Assembly: GCA_016283195.1 (NCBI GenBank)
Contig: JAEEML010000025.1
Location: 1-55,351 of the forward strand
Direction of reading: 5' to 3'
DNA from: Deltaproteobacteria bacterium
Lineage (GTDB): Bacteria > JAEEML01
DNA length: 55,351 bases
Position numbers and translations under genes: made by a program. The notes below the pieces were generated by a model. That model was given only the letters and a program-made list of their open reading frames with translations, searched no databases and had not been told where the DNA came from. Positions 25,226 through 32,952 of the stretch are shown one piece after another. The number at the start of each line of letters is the position of its first letter. Positions within the stretch are counted from its first letter, which is position 1.

Positions 25226-26632
25226 TTATACAATATTTTCGCAGGCATCATGCAGGGCTTCGGCCAGGGTAGGGTGGGCATGGCAGGTATATTTTACCTC
25301 ATGGGCAGTCATTTTTTTATCTACCAGAATAGTGGCTTCGGCAATGAGCTCGCTGGCATGGGGGCCAAAAATTTGTACGCCGATAATTTCTTTTGTCTCG
25401 GCTTTGGTCACCACTTTAACCAGGCCATCGGCAGCTAACGGCTGGCCATTTTGTAAACCCATCATGGATTGCGCGCGGCCATTGGCCGCAAAGTAGCTTT
25501 TGCCGCAAACTGTCTTAAGCCCCAGCTTTTTAGCTTTAGCCTCGCTTAGCCCAACAGTGGCAAGTTCCGGTTCTGTATAAATAACAGCCGGAATATTAGA
25601 AACCTGTACCTTTGCATTTTTATTGATTAATTTTGCAATGAGTACTCTGGCTTCTGTTTCGGCTTTGTGGGCCAGCATCGGGCCCTTAATGGCATCGCCG
25701 ATGGCATAAATACCGGCTTTTGTGGTGGCGTAATTTTCATCAACAACAATATATCCGCGCTCATCCAATTGCACGCCGGCCTCAATCAATCCCATATCGG
25801 TGGTATTGGGGCGGCGACCGACAGCCACCAGCACTTTGTCGGCCAAAAATTCAGTTACCTCTCCGCTAAGTTCGCATTGCACAAAAGCGGCTTCATATCC
25901 TTCGCCCATTGCTGTGGTTTCGCGGCGAACAGCGATTTTTAGCACTTTGGCGCCGGTATAAATATCAAGGCCACGTTTTTTGAGCGCTCTTTCAAATAAA
26001 ACAGCTATTTGCTTATCATCAAGGCCAGCTATTTGGGGCAGCATTTCCAAAATAGTGACCTGGCTGCCAAAAAATTGCCACACTCTGCCGAGCTCCAAAC
26101 CGATGGCTCCGCCGCCGATAATTACCAACTTATGAGGAGCTTTACCAAAGGAGAGCGCATCAGTTGAGGAGACAATATACCGGTGATCAAAAGGAGCAAA
26201 GGGCAGTTCTGCCTCTTTTGAACCAGGTGCCAAAATGATTTTATCGGCCGAAATTTGTTCTGTGTTATCGCCATTTTTGCAGAGCAGAGAGCCATCTTTT
26301 TGCAAAAAAGCCCGGCCGGTGAAAATAGTAATGCCCCTGGAGAGCATTAGCTGATTGATACCTTCTGCCAGCTTGGCAATTATAGCTTCCTTGCGAGACA
26401 TTTGCCAGGCAAGAGTAGATTCTTCATAAAATGCAGGCCTCATAAAATCTCTAGCTTCAAGCAGCACTTTTGAAGGAATGCATCCTCTATTCAGGCAGGT
26501 GCCGCCGAGATTTTTATCCTGCTCGATAAGAGCAACCTTTAGGCCGGCTTTGCCCGCCTCGGCTGCCGCCACATAGCCGGCCGGCCCGCCGCCCACAATA
26601 GCCAAATCAAAATTAGTTACCGGTTCCATCAT
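25226..26632 (-). CDS. lpdA: Dihydrolipoyl dehydrogenase
   Basis: Flavoprotein disulfide reductase of 468 residues. It has the FAD-binding GGGPAGYVAA near the N-terminus, the redox disulfide C46/C51 in GGTCLNRGCIPSK, the NAD-binding GGGAIGLELG, and the C-terminal catalytic His453-Glu458 pair (HAHPTLAEAL). This is the E3 component of 2-oxo acid dehydrogenase and glycine-cleavage complexes; no E1/E2 or gcv genes are adjacent, so its partner complex cannot be named. It overlaps the FHA gene upstream by 20 bp, suggesting translational coupling. Confidence 0.95.
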   Translation of the reverse strand: MMEPVTNFDLAIVGGGPAGYVAAAEAGKAGLKVALIEQDKNLGGTCLNRGCIPSKVLLEARDFMRPAFYEESTLAWQMSRKEAIIAKLAEGINQLMLSRGITIFTGRAFLQKDGSLLCKNGDNTEQISADKIILAPGSKEAELPFAPFDHRYIVSSTDALSFGKAPHKLVIIGGGAIGLELGRVWQFFGSQVTILEMLPQIAGLDDKQIAVLFERALKKRGLDIYTGAKVLKIAVRRETTAMGEGYEAAFVQCELSGEVTEFLADKVLVAVGRRPNTTDMGLIEAGVQLDERGYIVVDENYATTKAGIYAIGDAIKGPMLAHKAETEARVLIAKLINKNAKVQVSNIPAVIYTEPELATVGLSEAKAKKLGLKTVCGKSYFAANGRAQSMMGLQNGQPLAADGLVKVVTKAETKEIIGVQIFGPHASELIAEATILVDKKMTAHEVKYTCHAHPTLAEALHDACENIV

Positions 26633-27212
26633 CGTTTTGCCCCCCCTTTCCCGGCAATTTAACCAGAGCGGTTTGCAGAATATTCCACACTTGCTGGCTG
26701 TTTAAAAAACGGGTGGTAAATTGGCCAAAACTGATGGTATCGCCAAAAAAGAGCTCATACTCTTTGCGCGGCTCCAAGGGAAATGAATTTATAGTAGTAC
26801 CGTTGGTCGAGCCTAAGTCGCTGATAGTAAAACGCTTTTTTTGCTCGTCATATATAAAACAGGCATGGCGCTTGGAAATACGGCTATCGGGAATAACAAT
26901 ATCAGAAAGATTAGTGCGCCCTAAGCTGATGCGCTCTTTAAAAGGATTTATGGCTTTTTTGGTGATGGGCACCAAAGCATAATCTATGAGTTTATGGTGC
27001 AGCCGCCAGCCTCGCTCTTCCAGGCGATTTAGCTCTTCCAGGCGGTTTAATAAATCCGGCGCCATGGCCGCCACCTGGGTGGAGACGGTAAAACGTTTTT
27101 GATCCGGGGGAGTTGCCGATTCAATGAGCAAAAACGGGTAGTTGTGCTTGGCAACAAATGTTTCGCAATCCAGCATGCGTTCTTCAACATACTTATCCAA
27201 AGATTCCATCAT
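26613..27212 (-). CDS. FHA-domain protein
   Basis: A soluble protein of 199 residues. Residues ~92-172 form a forkhead-associated domain that binds phosphothreonine: LGRTNLSDIVIPDSRISKRH (G98, R99, S113, H116) and SDLGSTNGTTIN (N137, G138). All key ligand residues are present, so binding is likely. The N-terminal ~90 residues are unrecognised, helical and charged. The divergent gene at 28071 has the same layout, so the two may be distant paralogues. It overlaps lpdA by 20 bp; a partner kinase is not identifiable nearby. Confidence 0.88.
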   Translation of the reverse strand: MMESLDKYVEERMLDCETFVAKHNYPFLLIESATPPDQKRFTVSTQVAAMAPDLLNRLEELNRLEERGWRLHHKLIDYALVPITKKAINPFKERISLGRTNLSDIVIPDSRISKRHACFIYDEQKKRFTISDLGSTNGTTINSFPLEPRKEYELFFGDTISFGQFTTRFLNSQQVWNILQTALVKLPGKGGQNDDGTGN

Positions 27213-27291
27213 AATTGTGGTACTCCCCCGCTATTTTAGCCGCATAAGCACAAAATAAGCACCTGCAAACTAGTGATAAATGTTTTGGACG

Positions 27292-27963
27292 TCAAGAACT
27301 ATGCGCAAAGAGAGCGGCATATTTAAAAAAGCGGCTGGCTTTGCCGGGAGCCGTTTTAACGGGGAAGCCGAGCTCATCTAATTTGGCTGCAAAGTAAGCT
27401 GATAATTCTTCTTTATAGAGAGCCGGTATTTCAATTTCCAGCTCAAAGGCCAGATTGTCACCGGGAAAAGTCACGCAGTCGTATTCCAGACGGAGGTTTA
27501 AATTTGCTCCGGCTGTCAGAGTTACTGATTTTTCCCAGATGTTTCTGCGATTAGTAAAGCTGCCGGCGTGGTAAAAATCTGCGCTTTGGTAATCATCACC
27601 CACTATTTTTGCCCAGGCCGGCGTAGCGAGCTCCGGAATTTTTTGCCGCAAGACAGCAAGCGGCGATTTTTGCCCATGCAGAATAGCGCTTCCCGTTTCC
27701 CGATCAATTTCTGTTTCGGCTTCCAGGCGCTCAGCCAAGGCACCTATTACCTTTCCGCCGCTCTTGGCCGTTAAAATAAAGCGCCCGTTTTCTTGCCGCA
27801 AACGCACTATATAGGAGCGCGGGCGGCCGTCTTTAGGCAAAAAAAAGTGATTTACTTGCCAAAGCGTGCCTATTTCTTTATCTCCGAGCGCTTTTGCCAG
27901 GTTAGCTAAATCTTTTTCACTATCAAGCAGATATTTTAATTCCAATTCGGTATGAGGCGTCAT
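27292..27963 (-). CDS. CYTH-domain protein (CyaB/triphosphatase-like)
   Basis: The start MTPHTELELKY at 27963 has GGAGG five bases upstream; the ORF's first four residues are leader. The protein has the CYTH ExExK motif near the N-terminus (ELELKY), then the alternating charged strands of a triphosphate tunnel (YIVRLRQENGRFILTAKSGGK, LRLEYDCV, FELEIEIP). Family members are class IV adenylate cyclases, thiamine triphosphatases or inorganic triphosphatases; the motifs do not decide among them. Cyclic AMP synthesis would fit with the Crp-like regulator at 40 kb, but this is speculative. Confidence 0.85.
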   Translation of the reverse strand: MTPHTELELKYLLDSEKDLANLAKALGDKEIGTLWQVNHFFLPKDGRPRSYIVRLRQENGRFILTAKSGGKVIGALAERLEAETEIDRETGSAILHGQKSPLAVLRQKIPELATPAWAKIVGDDYQSADFYHAGSFTNRRNIWEKSVTLTAGANLNLRLEYDCVTFPGDNLAFELEIEIPALYKEELSAYFAAKLDELGFPVKTAPGKASRFFKYAALFAHSS

Positions 27964-28070
27964 TCTTTCCTCCACGCGCCGATATTCTACACAAATACTA
28001 AAGAATCTGGTGGCCCAAAAAGCAAGTTGGTGTATAGTGGGCGGGGCCTTTTGTAAAAAGAGGAGGGCTT

Positions 28071-28649
28071 ATGGCAAATCTCATAGACTATGTACAAAAT
28101 AGCGATCTCGAATATGCCTGCGCCGGGCGGCCGGTATTAATCAAATCCGCTCTTAGCGAGGAGGTGGTTATTGCCGAGACTTCGGCCAAAGCACCTGCCG
28201 GTTTTGGCGGCGGGACTAATGGTTTTCCGGAGCCGACAGCTGTTTTTCACCATGAGACAATAGCTATGATGATGGCCGGTAAACATGATAAAGTTGAAGA
28301 ACTGGCCAAGCTGGTAAAGCCCGATTCTTTGGTTTTGCCGCTGGTTTCCAAAGGCGGTGTTTGGGCTAATGTTACCTTGGGACGAAGCGCTGCGGCCGAT
28401 TTACACCTTGATGATCCCACCGCATCGGTTATTCATGCCACCTTTGAAATAGGTGCTCACGATTATCCTTTTGTGATGAAGGATATGGATTCTTCCAACG
28501 GCACCTATGTAAATTGCGAGCGCATTCAGCCTTATGTGCCGGTTAATCTGGCCAGCGGTGATTGTGTGCGCTTCGGTCACTCCATTTTTTATTTTCTTAA
28601 TGATAGCCATTTTACCGATTTACTTGAACTTTTTAGAGAAAAACAGTGA
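28071..28649 (+). CDS. FHA-domain protein, divergent paralogue
   Basis: A 192-residue protein with a C-terminal FHA domain (residues ~98-178): VTLGRSAAADLHLDDPTASVIHATF and DMDSSNGTYVNCERI. The Gly-Arg and Asn-Gly-Thr signatures are present, but the usual S-R-x-H arginine is Ile (SVIH), so phosphothreonine affinity may be reduced. The N-terminal ~95 residues are unrecognised. A strong AGGAGG site lies seven bases before the ATG. Its stop overlaps the prepilin peptidase start by four bases, so it opens a tightly coupled three-gene set with the peptidase and the histidine kinase. Confidence 0.85.
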   Translation: MANLIDYVQNSDLEYACAGRPVLIKSALSEEVVIAETSAKAPAGFGGGTNGFPEPTAVFHHETIAMMMAGKHDKVEELAKLVKPDSLVLPLVSKGGVWANVTLGRSAAADLHLDDPTASVIHATFEIGAHDYPFVMKDMDSSNGTYVNCERIQPYVPVNLASGDCVRFGHSIFYFLNDSHFTDLLELFREKQ

Positions 28650-29584
28650 ATGCTACTTTAGATTGGTTGGCAACGACCTACCATACATTTTTTTCCGTTT
28701 TCTTTTTTTGCTTCGGAGCCATCATCGGCTCTTTCTTAAATGTGGTTATTTACCGTTTGCCAAACGGTCTTTCCATCGCTTGGCCCGGATCGCATTGTCC
28801 AAAGTGCAACCACCACATTTCCTGGTACGACAATGTGCCGATTTTTAGCTGGCTTATTTTGCGCGGAAAATGCCGCCACTGCCATGAGCCGATAGCTATT
28901 CGCTATCCACTAGTGGAGCTTACAGGCGCCATTTTGCTCTGGTCACTCTTTATGCATTTTGGCCTCACACCTTATTTCGTGGCTAGCGCTGTTTTGGCCC
29001 TTATGCTGCTAGCTATCTCTTTTATCGATCTGGATAATTTTTATATACCTGATGTCTTGTCTCTGCCGGGCATTGTTTTGGGCATTCTCTTTGCCCTCTG
29101 GACCGGGCAGCCAACTTGGCAGGAAGCGCTTTTGGGGGCGGTAATCGGTGCCGGAATTTTGGCTCTGGTGCTGGTTTTGTTCCAAAAAATCACCGGCCGC
29201 GAAGGCATGGGCTGGGGTGATGTAAAACTAATGGGGATGCTTGGCGCTTTTTGCGGTGTTTGGGCGCTGCCCGCCATTTTATTTATCGGATCTCTGGTGG
29301 GTATTATAGCGGCCGCCATTTGGTTGGCCGGCAATCACCGGCCTGAAGAAGCCAAAGAAAAAGAAGAAATCAAAAAAGAACAAGAGAACACGAAAAAAGC
29401 CCAAGAGGCGAAAAAGAACAAAAAAGCCAAAGAGTCTAAGCTTGTGGAAGAAGATGACGATTTTGAAATCCCGGCCGGCGCGATACCTTTTGGCCCGTTC
29501 CTTTCTATCGGGGCTCTTTCCTGGGTTTTTGCTGATAGGCTGATTATGGAGCTTTTTCAGCGCTTTCAGGAGCTCTTTATATGA
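28646..29584 (+). CDS. pilD: Type IV prepilin peptidase
   Basis: Aspartyl prepilin peptidase/N-methyltransferase (A24) in the inner membrane, processing type IV pilins and pseudopilins. It has FGAIIGSFLNVVIYRLP, the four-cysteine cytoplasmic loop (C51, C54, C76, C79), and catalytic Asp128 (FIDLDN) and Asp192 (GDVKLMG). Most members end soon after the last helix, but here residues ~232-272 form a Lys/Glu-rich insert (EEAKEKEEIKKEQENTKKAQ) before the final helix. The start is GTG, overlapping the previous stop as GTGA; the 3' end overlaps the next gene as ATGA. No pilin genes lie in the window. Confidence 0.93.
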   Translation: MNATLDWLATTYHTFFSVFFFCFGAIIGSFLNVVIYRLPNGLSIAWPGSHCPKCNHHISWYDNVPIFSWLILRGKCRHCHEPIAIRYPLVELTGAILLWSLFMHFGLTPYFVASAVLALMLLAISFIDLDNFYIPDVLSLPGIVLGILFALWTGQPTWQEALLGAVIGAGILALVLVLFQKITGREGMGWGDVKLMGMLGAFCGVWALPAILFIGSLVGIIAAAIWLAGNHRPEEAKEKEEIKKEQENTKKAQEAKKNKKAKESKLVEEDDDFEIPAGAIPFGPFLSIGALSWVFADRLIMELFQRFQELFI

Positions 29585-31008
29585 GGCGCCATTTAGTGGC
29601 TCTTTTGAGCACGGCTTTCGGTACCGCGCTTTTTATTATTACTATACTGGCCATGAGCGCGCTATTTACCAATCTGCGCGAGGAGCGGGCCTACAGCGCT
29701 TTGCAAAAAGCCTCACTGGTAGCCACGCTGGCCGGCGCCAGCAATATGCCGGCAGAAGCGCTTATAAGCGAGATGCAAAAGCACCTTGCTCTTTTGGGGC
29801 AAGAAGTAGCCATTACCGACCAAAACGGCCAAATAATTGCTGGTAGTGATGAGGCGCTTACAGGGCAAAATATTGCCGGTTTTAGTTTGCCTCTTTTCCG
29901 CGATGCCTCTCTGCCGCCTATTGATGTGCGGGCGGCTTATTACAGTGCGCCAATTTTGCGCAACAACAAATTTAACGGTTATGTACTGGTAAAGCAGAAT
30001 TTTTCGGCCACCGCCGCCGGTGTTTCCAAACGCAGCCACCTTTTAATCGGTACGGCTCTCATACTCTTTATTTTACTGGTCATAGCCAGTGATTTAATGG
30101 TGCGGCGCATTATTTTCAGGCCGGTTAATCGCCTGGAAAAAATTGTGGCTTCTTGCGGATTTTCCGACTTGCTGAGTGCCGATAAAGAGAGCCACGAACT
30201 ATCGACTCTTGGCCACACTATTGCTCAAATGAATATTAAACTCCAGGAAGATCGCGATTTTCAAAAAGAGCAACTGGAAAAATTAAAAGAAGCCCACCAT
30301 GAACTTGAGATTACAAAAACGGCTCTTACTTCGGCCGAGCGCGTAGCTTTTGCCGGGCGCCTGGCCTCTTCAATAGCGCATGATGTGGGCAATCCGCTGG
30401 GAGTGGTGCAGGGCTATTTAACTATGCTGGAAGCTCTTAATAGCAGCGAACAGCACCTGGTTATTCAAAAAATGCAACGCGAGTTGGATCGCATTACCTC
30501 GGCTATCCACTCTTTGCTGGATGTCAGCAGACCGATAACTTTGGAACGCGCACCGCTGGAAATAGCACCGTGGCTGGCAGCATTATGCGAAAATTTAACT
30601 AAAATGGCCCGGCTCACCGGCGTATCTCTCAGCCTGGAAAATTCCCTGCCGGCCGGTTTTACTTTTTCTCTGGATAAAGAGCGCCTGACAGCTGTTTTAG
30701 AAAATTTAATTATAAACGCGGCCGATGCCATGAATAGTAATAGTGCGGATAAAGAGCGCAAAATAAGAATAACGGCGGCTTTAAATGATAAAAATTTGAA
30801 AATTAATATAATAGATAACGGCCCGGGTATAAGCCAGGAAAACCGCGAAAAAGTTTTTGAGCCTTTCTTCTCTACCAAACCGGCCAACAGGGGTAGCGGG
30901 CTCGGTTTATATACGGCCAAACAAATAATTGAGCTGCATGGCGGAAAAATAAGTTTGACGAATGAAATAGATGGTGGCCTTAATGTTGCAGTTCTGCTCG
31001 CGGCGTGA
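29581..31008 (+). CDS. Sensor histidine kinase
   Basis: Membrane histidine kinase of 475 residues. One helix (~12-30), a periplasmic sensor of ~120 residues (PAS-like: VAITDQNGQIIAGSD), a second helix (~153-172), a HAMP-like linker and coiled coil, then the HisKA box with phosphoacceptor His267 (SSIAHDVGNPLGVV) and a full HATPase (NLIINAADAM, DNGPGIS, GSGLGLYTAKQI). No response regulator is adjacent, so it is an orphan in this window. The four-base overlap with pilD suggests a shared transcript and perhaps a role in surface or pilus control. Confidence 0.93.
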   Translation: MRRHLVALLSTAFGTALFIITILAMSALFTNLREERAYSALQKASLVATLAGASNMPAEALISEMQKHLALLGQEVAITDQNGQIIAGSDEALTGQNIAGFSLPLFRDASLPPIDVRAAYYSAPILRNNKFNGYVLVKQNFSATAAGVSKRSHLLIGTALILFILLVIASDLMVRRIIFRPVNRLEKIVASCGFSDLLSADKESHELSTLGHTIAQMNIKLQEDRDFQKEQLEKLKEAHHELEITKTALTSAERVAFAGRLASSIAHDVGNPLGVVQGYLTMLEALNSSEQHLVIQKMQRELDRITSAIHSLLDVSRPITLERAPLEIAPWLAALCENLTKMARLTGVSLSLENSLPAGFTFSLDKERLTAVLENLIINAADAMNSNSADKERKIRITAALNDKNLKINIIDNGPGISQENREKVFEPFFSTKPANRGSGLGLYTAKQIIELHGGKISLTNEIDGGLNVAVLLAA

Positions 31009-31105
31009 TATGTTAATCTCGTTCGCATGTGAGACGCATCCTGCAGACTCTCTGGAGCTTGCGGCGCGTTAGAATTGTAAACCCTAGCAAAGGAAGCGTA
31101 AGTAC

Positions 31106-31624
31106 ATGAAAATTTACCGCAAATTAATCCCAAGCATTGCTAAGGAAATTGTTCGTAACCTTTTAAATGAGAAACTGATTGAGGTCATTGATGGTCACCG
31201 CGATGATGCCGAATTGGATATTTGCGGCGTTCTGGTGAATTTTCTGAATGAAGAAGAGCGCCTGAACAGTGATGCTCGTGATCTCATCAAGCACCGCGGT
31301 TTGCCAATTGAAAAGCTGGGTATTGTTAAGAAGAACCTGGCTGAAAGCCGCAATTTCGCTGTTGGTGATGAGGCTGCCGATTGGATTCTCGAAAAAATGG
31401 TCGATGCTCTTTTTGCCTCAAATCACATTGGCGAAGTATATGCCGAAGATCACGATTTGAAACGCGTTATCAATGCTGTGCTTCGGCGTTATCAGGGTGT
31501 TGATGAACAAATCGATAAAGATGTGCGGGCGCGTCTCCGCCATGTGCGTGAAGGAACGCCCGAATGGGAAGTAGAATACGAGCGCATTATCGGTCAAATG
31601 CGTCGCACCCATGGAGTTGCCTAA
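31106..31624 (+). CDS. DUF507 family protein (double domain)
   Basis: A 172-residue charged protein with two DUF507-like halves, each starting near a helix with the pattern (I/E)...LL.../(L)...AL (residues ~1-85: IAKEIVRNLLNEKLIEV; ~90-170: WILEKMVDALFASNHIGEV). Long DUF507 proteins of this size are typical of deltaproteobacteria and Myxococcota, single ones of Aquificae. There is no signal peptide, and the function is unknown. GGAAG lies 9 bases before the ATG. It starts 97 bp after the kinase and 6 bp before tsaB, so it probably begins or belongs to the tsaB operon. Confidence 0.85.
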   Translation: MKIYRKLIPSIAKEIVRNLLNEKLIEVIDGHRDDAELDICGVLVNFLNEEERLNSDARDLIKHRGLPIEKLGIVKKNLAESRNFAVGDEAADWILEKMVDALFASNHIGEVYAEDHDLKRVINAVLRRYQGVDEQIDKDVRARLRHVREGTPEWEVEYERIIGQMRRTHGVA

Positions 31625-31630
31625 GCGAAC

Positions 31631-32338
31631 ATGCCATCGGTATTTTTACTGCTGGATTCATCAACAGCAAACAGTGCGTGGGCTTTTGTGCGTGCAGGTG
31701 AGCTGGTAGCCGGAGGAAACGAAATAGCTCCTCCATCGGCCAGTGTTACTTTGGCGGCCCACCTTGAAGCTATCTTTCGCGAGCATAAAGAGCTACTTAG
31801 CGAGCTTGCTGGCGTTTATGTGGGCACGGGGCCCGGTAGTTTTACCGGTCTTAGAGTGGCTTTGGCTCTGGGGAAGGGCATTGCTTATGCCTCACATGTG
31901 CCGCTTAGAGGCTTTTCATCTCTCCTTGCTATAGCTTATAGCGCTTGGTCACAAAAACCAAATGCGCCTTATGTGGCAGCCATTATTGATGCCAAAAAAA
32001 GTGAGATTTACGGCGCGCTCTATCAGGTAAAAGATGGGGAATTACAAGAAGTAATAGCTCCTAAAGCTTATAACCCGGCCGCTTTTTCCAGTGAAGTGGC
32101 TAATAAGCTTAATGGTGATAAAGTGCTGCTTTGCGGTACCGGGCTTTCTTTGGTGCAAATTGATAATTGCCAAAAGCTGGATATTGCCGCTACTGCTGAT
32201 GGACTAGCCAAGTTGCTGAATATTTTACCGAAACAAAAAATGGACGAAGGAGAACTTTACAATTCTTGGAATTTGCGTCCATTTTACGCTAGACTGTCGG
32301 AGGCGGAAATCGGCCTCCTGGAGCGGGAGAAAAAATGA
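31631..32338 (+). CDS. tsaB: tRNA threonylcarbamoyladenosine biosynthesis protein TsaB
   Basis: TsaB, the non-catalytic partner of TsaD in making t6A37 of ANN-decoding tRNAs. It has an ASKHA fold with the N-terminus LLLDSSTANSAWAFV, then VYVGTGPGSFTGLRVALALGKGIAYA, the diagnostic GPGSFTGLR motif. Length 235 is normal. tsaD, tsaC and tsaE are not in the window. It starts 6 bp after DUF507 and overlaps the cyclophilin start by four bases (ATGA). Confidence 0.95.
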   Translation: MPSVFLLLDSSTANSAWAFVRAGELVAGGNEIAPPSASVTLAAHLEAIFREHKELLSELAGVYVGTGPGSFTGLRVALALGKGIAYASHVPLRGFSSLLAIAYSAWSQKPNAPYVAAIIDAKKSEIYGALYQVKDGELQEVIAPKAYNPAAFSSEVANKLNGDKVLLCGTGLSLVQIDNCQKLDIAATADGLAKLLNILPKQKMDEGELYNSWNLRPFYARLSEAEIGLLEREKK

Positions 32339-32919
32339 AAAAGAATTTGTGGCTTTTAAGTATTGCGCTAATGGCAATGAGTTTTTCCGCTTGCTCAAAG
32401 CCGGGTACTGCGGCTCTTGGTAAGCCGCGAGCTGTTTTAGCAACAAATATGGGTGATATCACCCTGGAACTCGCCCCGGAACATGCGCCGCTCTCGGTTA
32501 AAAATTTCCAGCAATATTGCAAAGATGGCCACTATGATGGCACTATTTTTCACCGCGTTATTTCCACTTTTATGATTCAGGGCGGCGGTTTTACTGCCGA
32601 CATGGTGCAAAAACCCACCAGAGAGCCCATAAAAAATGAAGCACAAAATGGCCTTTCCAATGTGCGCGGCAGTGTGGCTATGGCCAGGACCGCTATTGTT
32701 GATAGTGCCACCGCTCAGTTTTATATCAATGTCGTGGATAATAAATTCCTCGATTTTAGAGCACCGGATCCCAGAAATTTTGGCTATGCAGTATTCGGAT
32801 CGGTAGTACAAGGAATGGAAGTAGTCGATAAAATTAAGGAAGTCCAGGTGGCAACCAAAAATGGAATGGAGAATGTTCCCGTTTCACCGATAATTATTAA
32901 TAGTTGCCAGCTTAAGTAG
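32335..32919 (+). CDS. Cyclophilin-type peptidyl-prolyl isomerase lipoprotein
   Basis: Lipoprotein signal with a cysteine at residue 20 (MSFSACSKPG), then a cyclophilin domain of ~165 residues accelerating proline isomerisation. Visible signature residues are FHRV, FMIQGG and GSVAMART, with SATAQFYINV and FGYAVFGSVVQGMEVVDKI. These match the prokaryotic cyclophilin type. The lipid anchor places it in the periplasm, probably as a chaperone for envelope proteins. The start overlaps tsaB by four bases. Confidence 0.92.
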   Translation: MKKNLWLLSIALMAMSFSACSKPGTAALGKPRAVLATNMGDITLELAPEHAPLSVKNFQQYCKDGHYDGTIFHRVISTFMIQGGGFTADMVQKPTREPIKNEAQNGLSNVRGSVAMARTAIVDSATAQFYINVVDNKFLDFRAPDPRNFGYAVFGSVVQGMEVVDKIKEVQVATKNGMENVPVSPIIINSCQLK

Positions 32920-32952
32920 TAAATAAGGTTTCTTCTTTTAGGAGCTGATACC

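Noticed and set aside
31009-31105. Possible tRNA or regulatory RNA before the DUF507 gene
   Set aside because: No cloverleaf or T-loop motif could be made out; only scattered short repeats.
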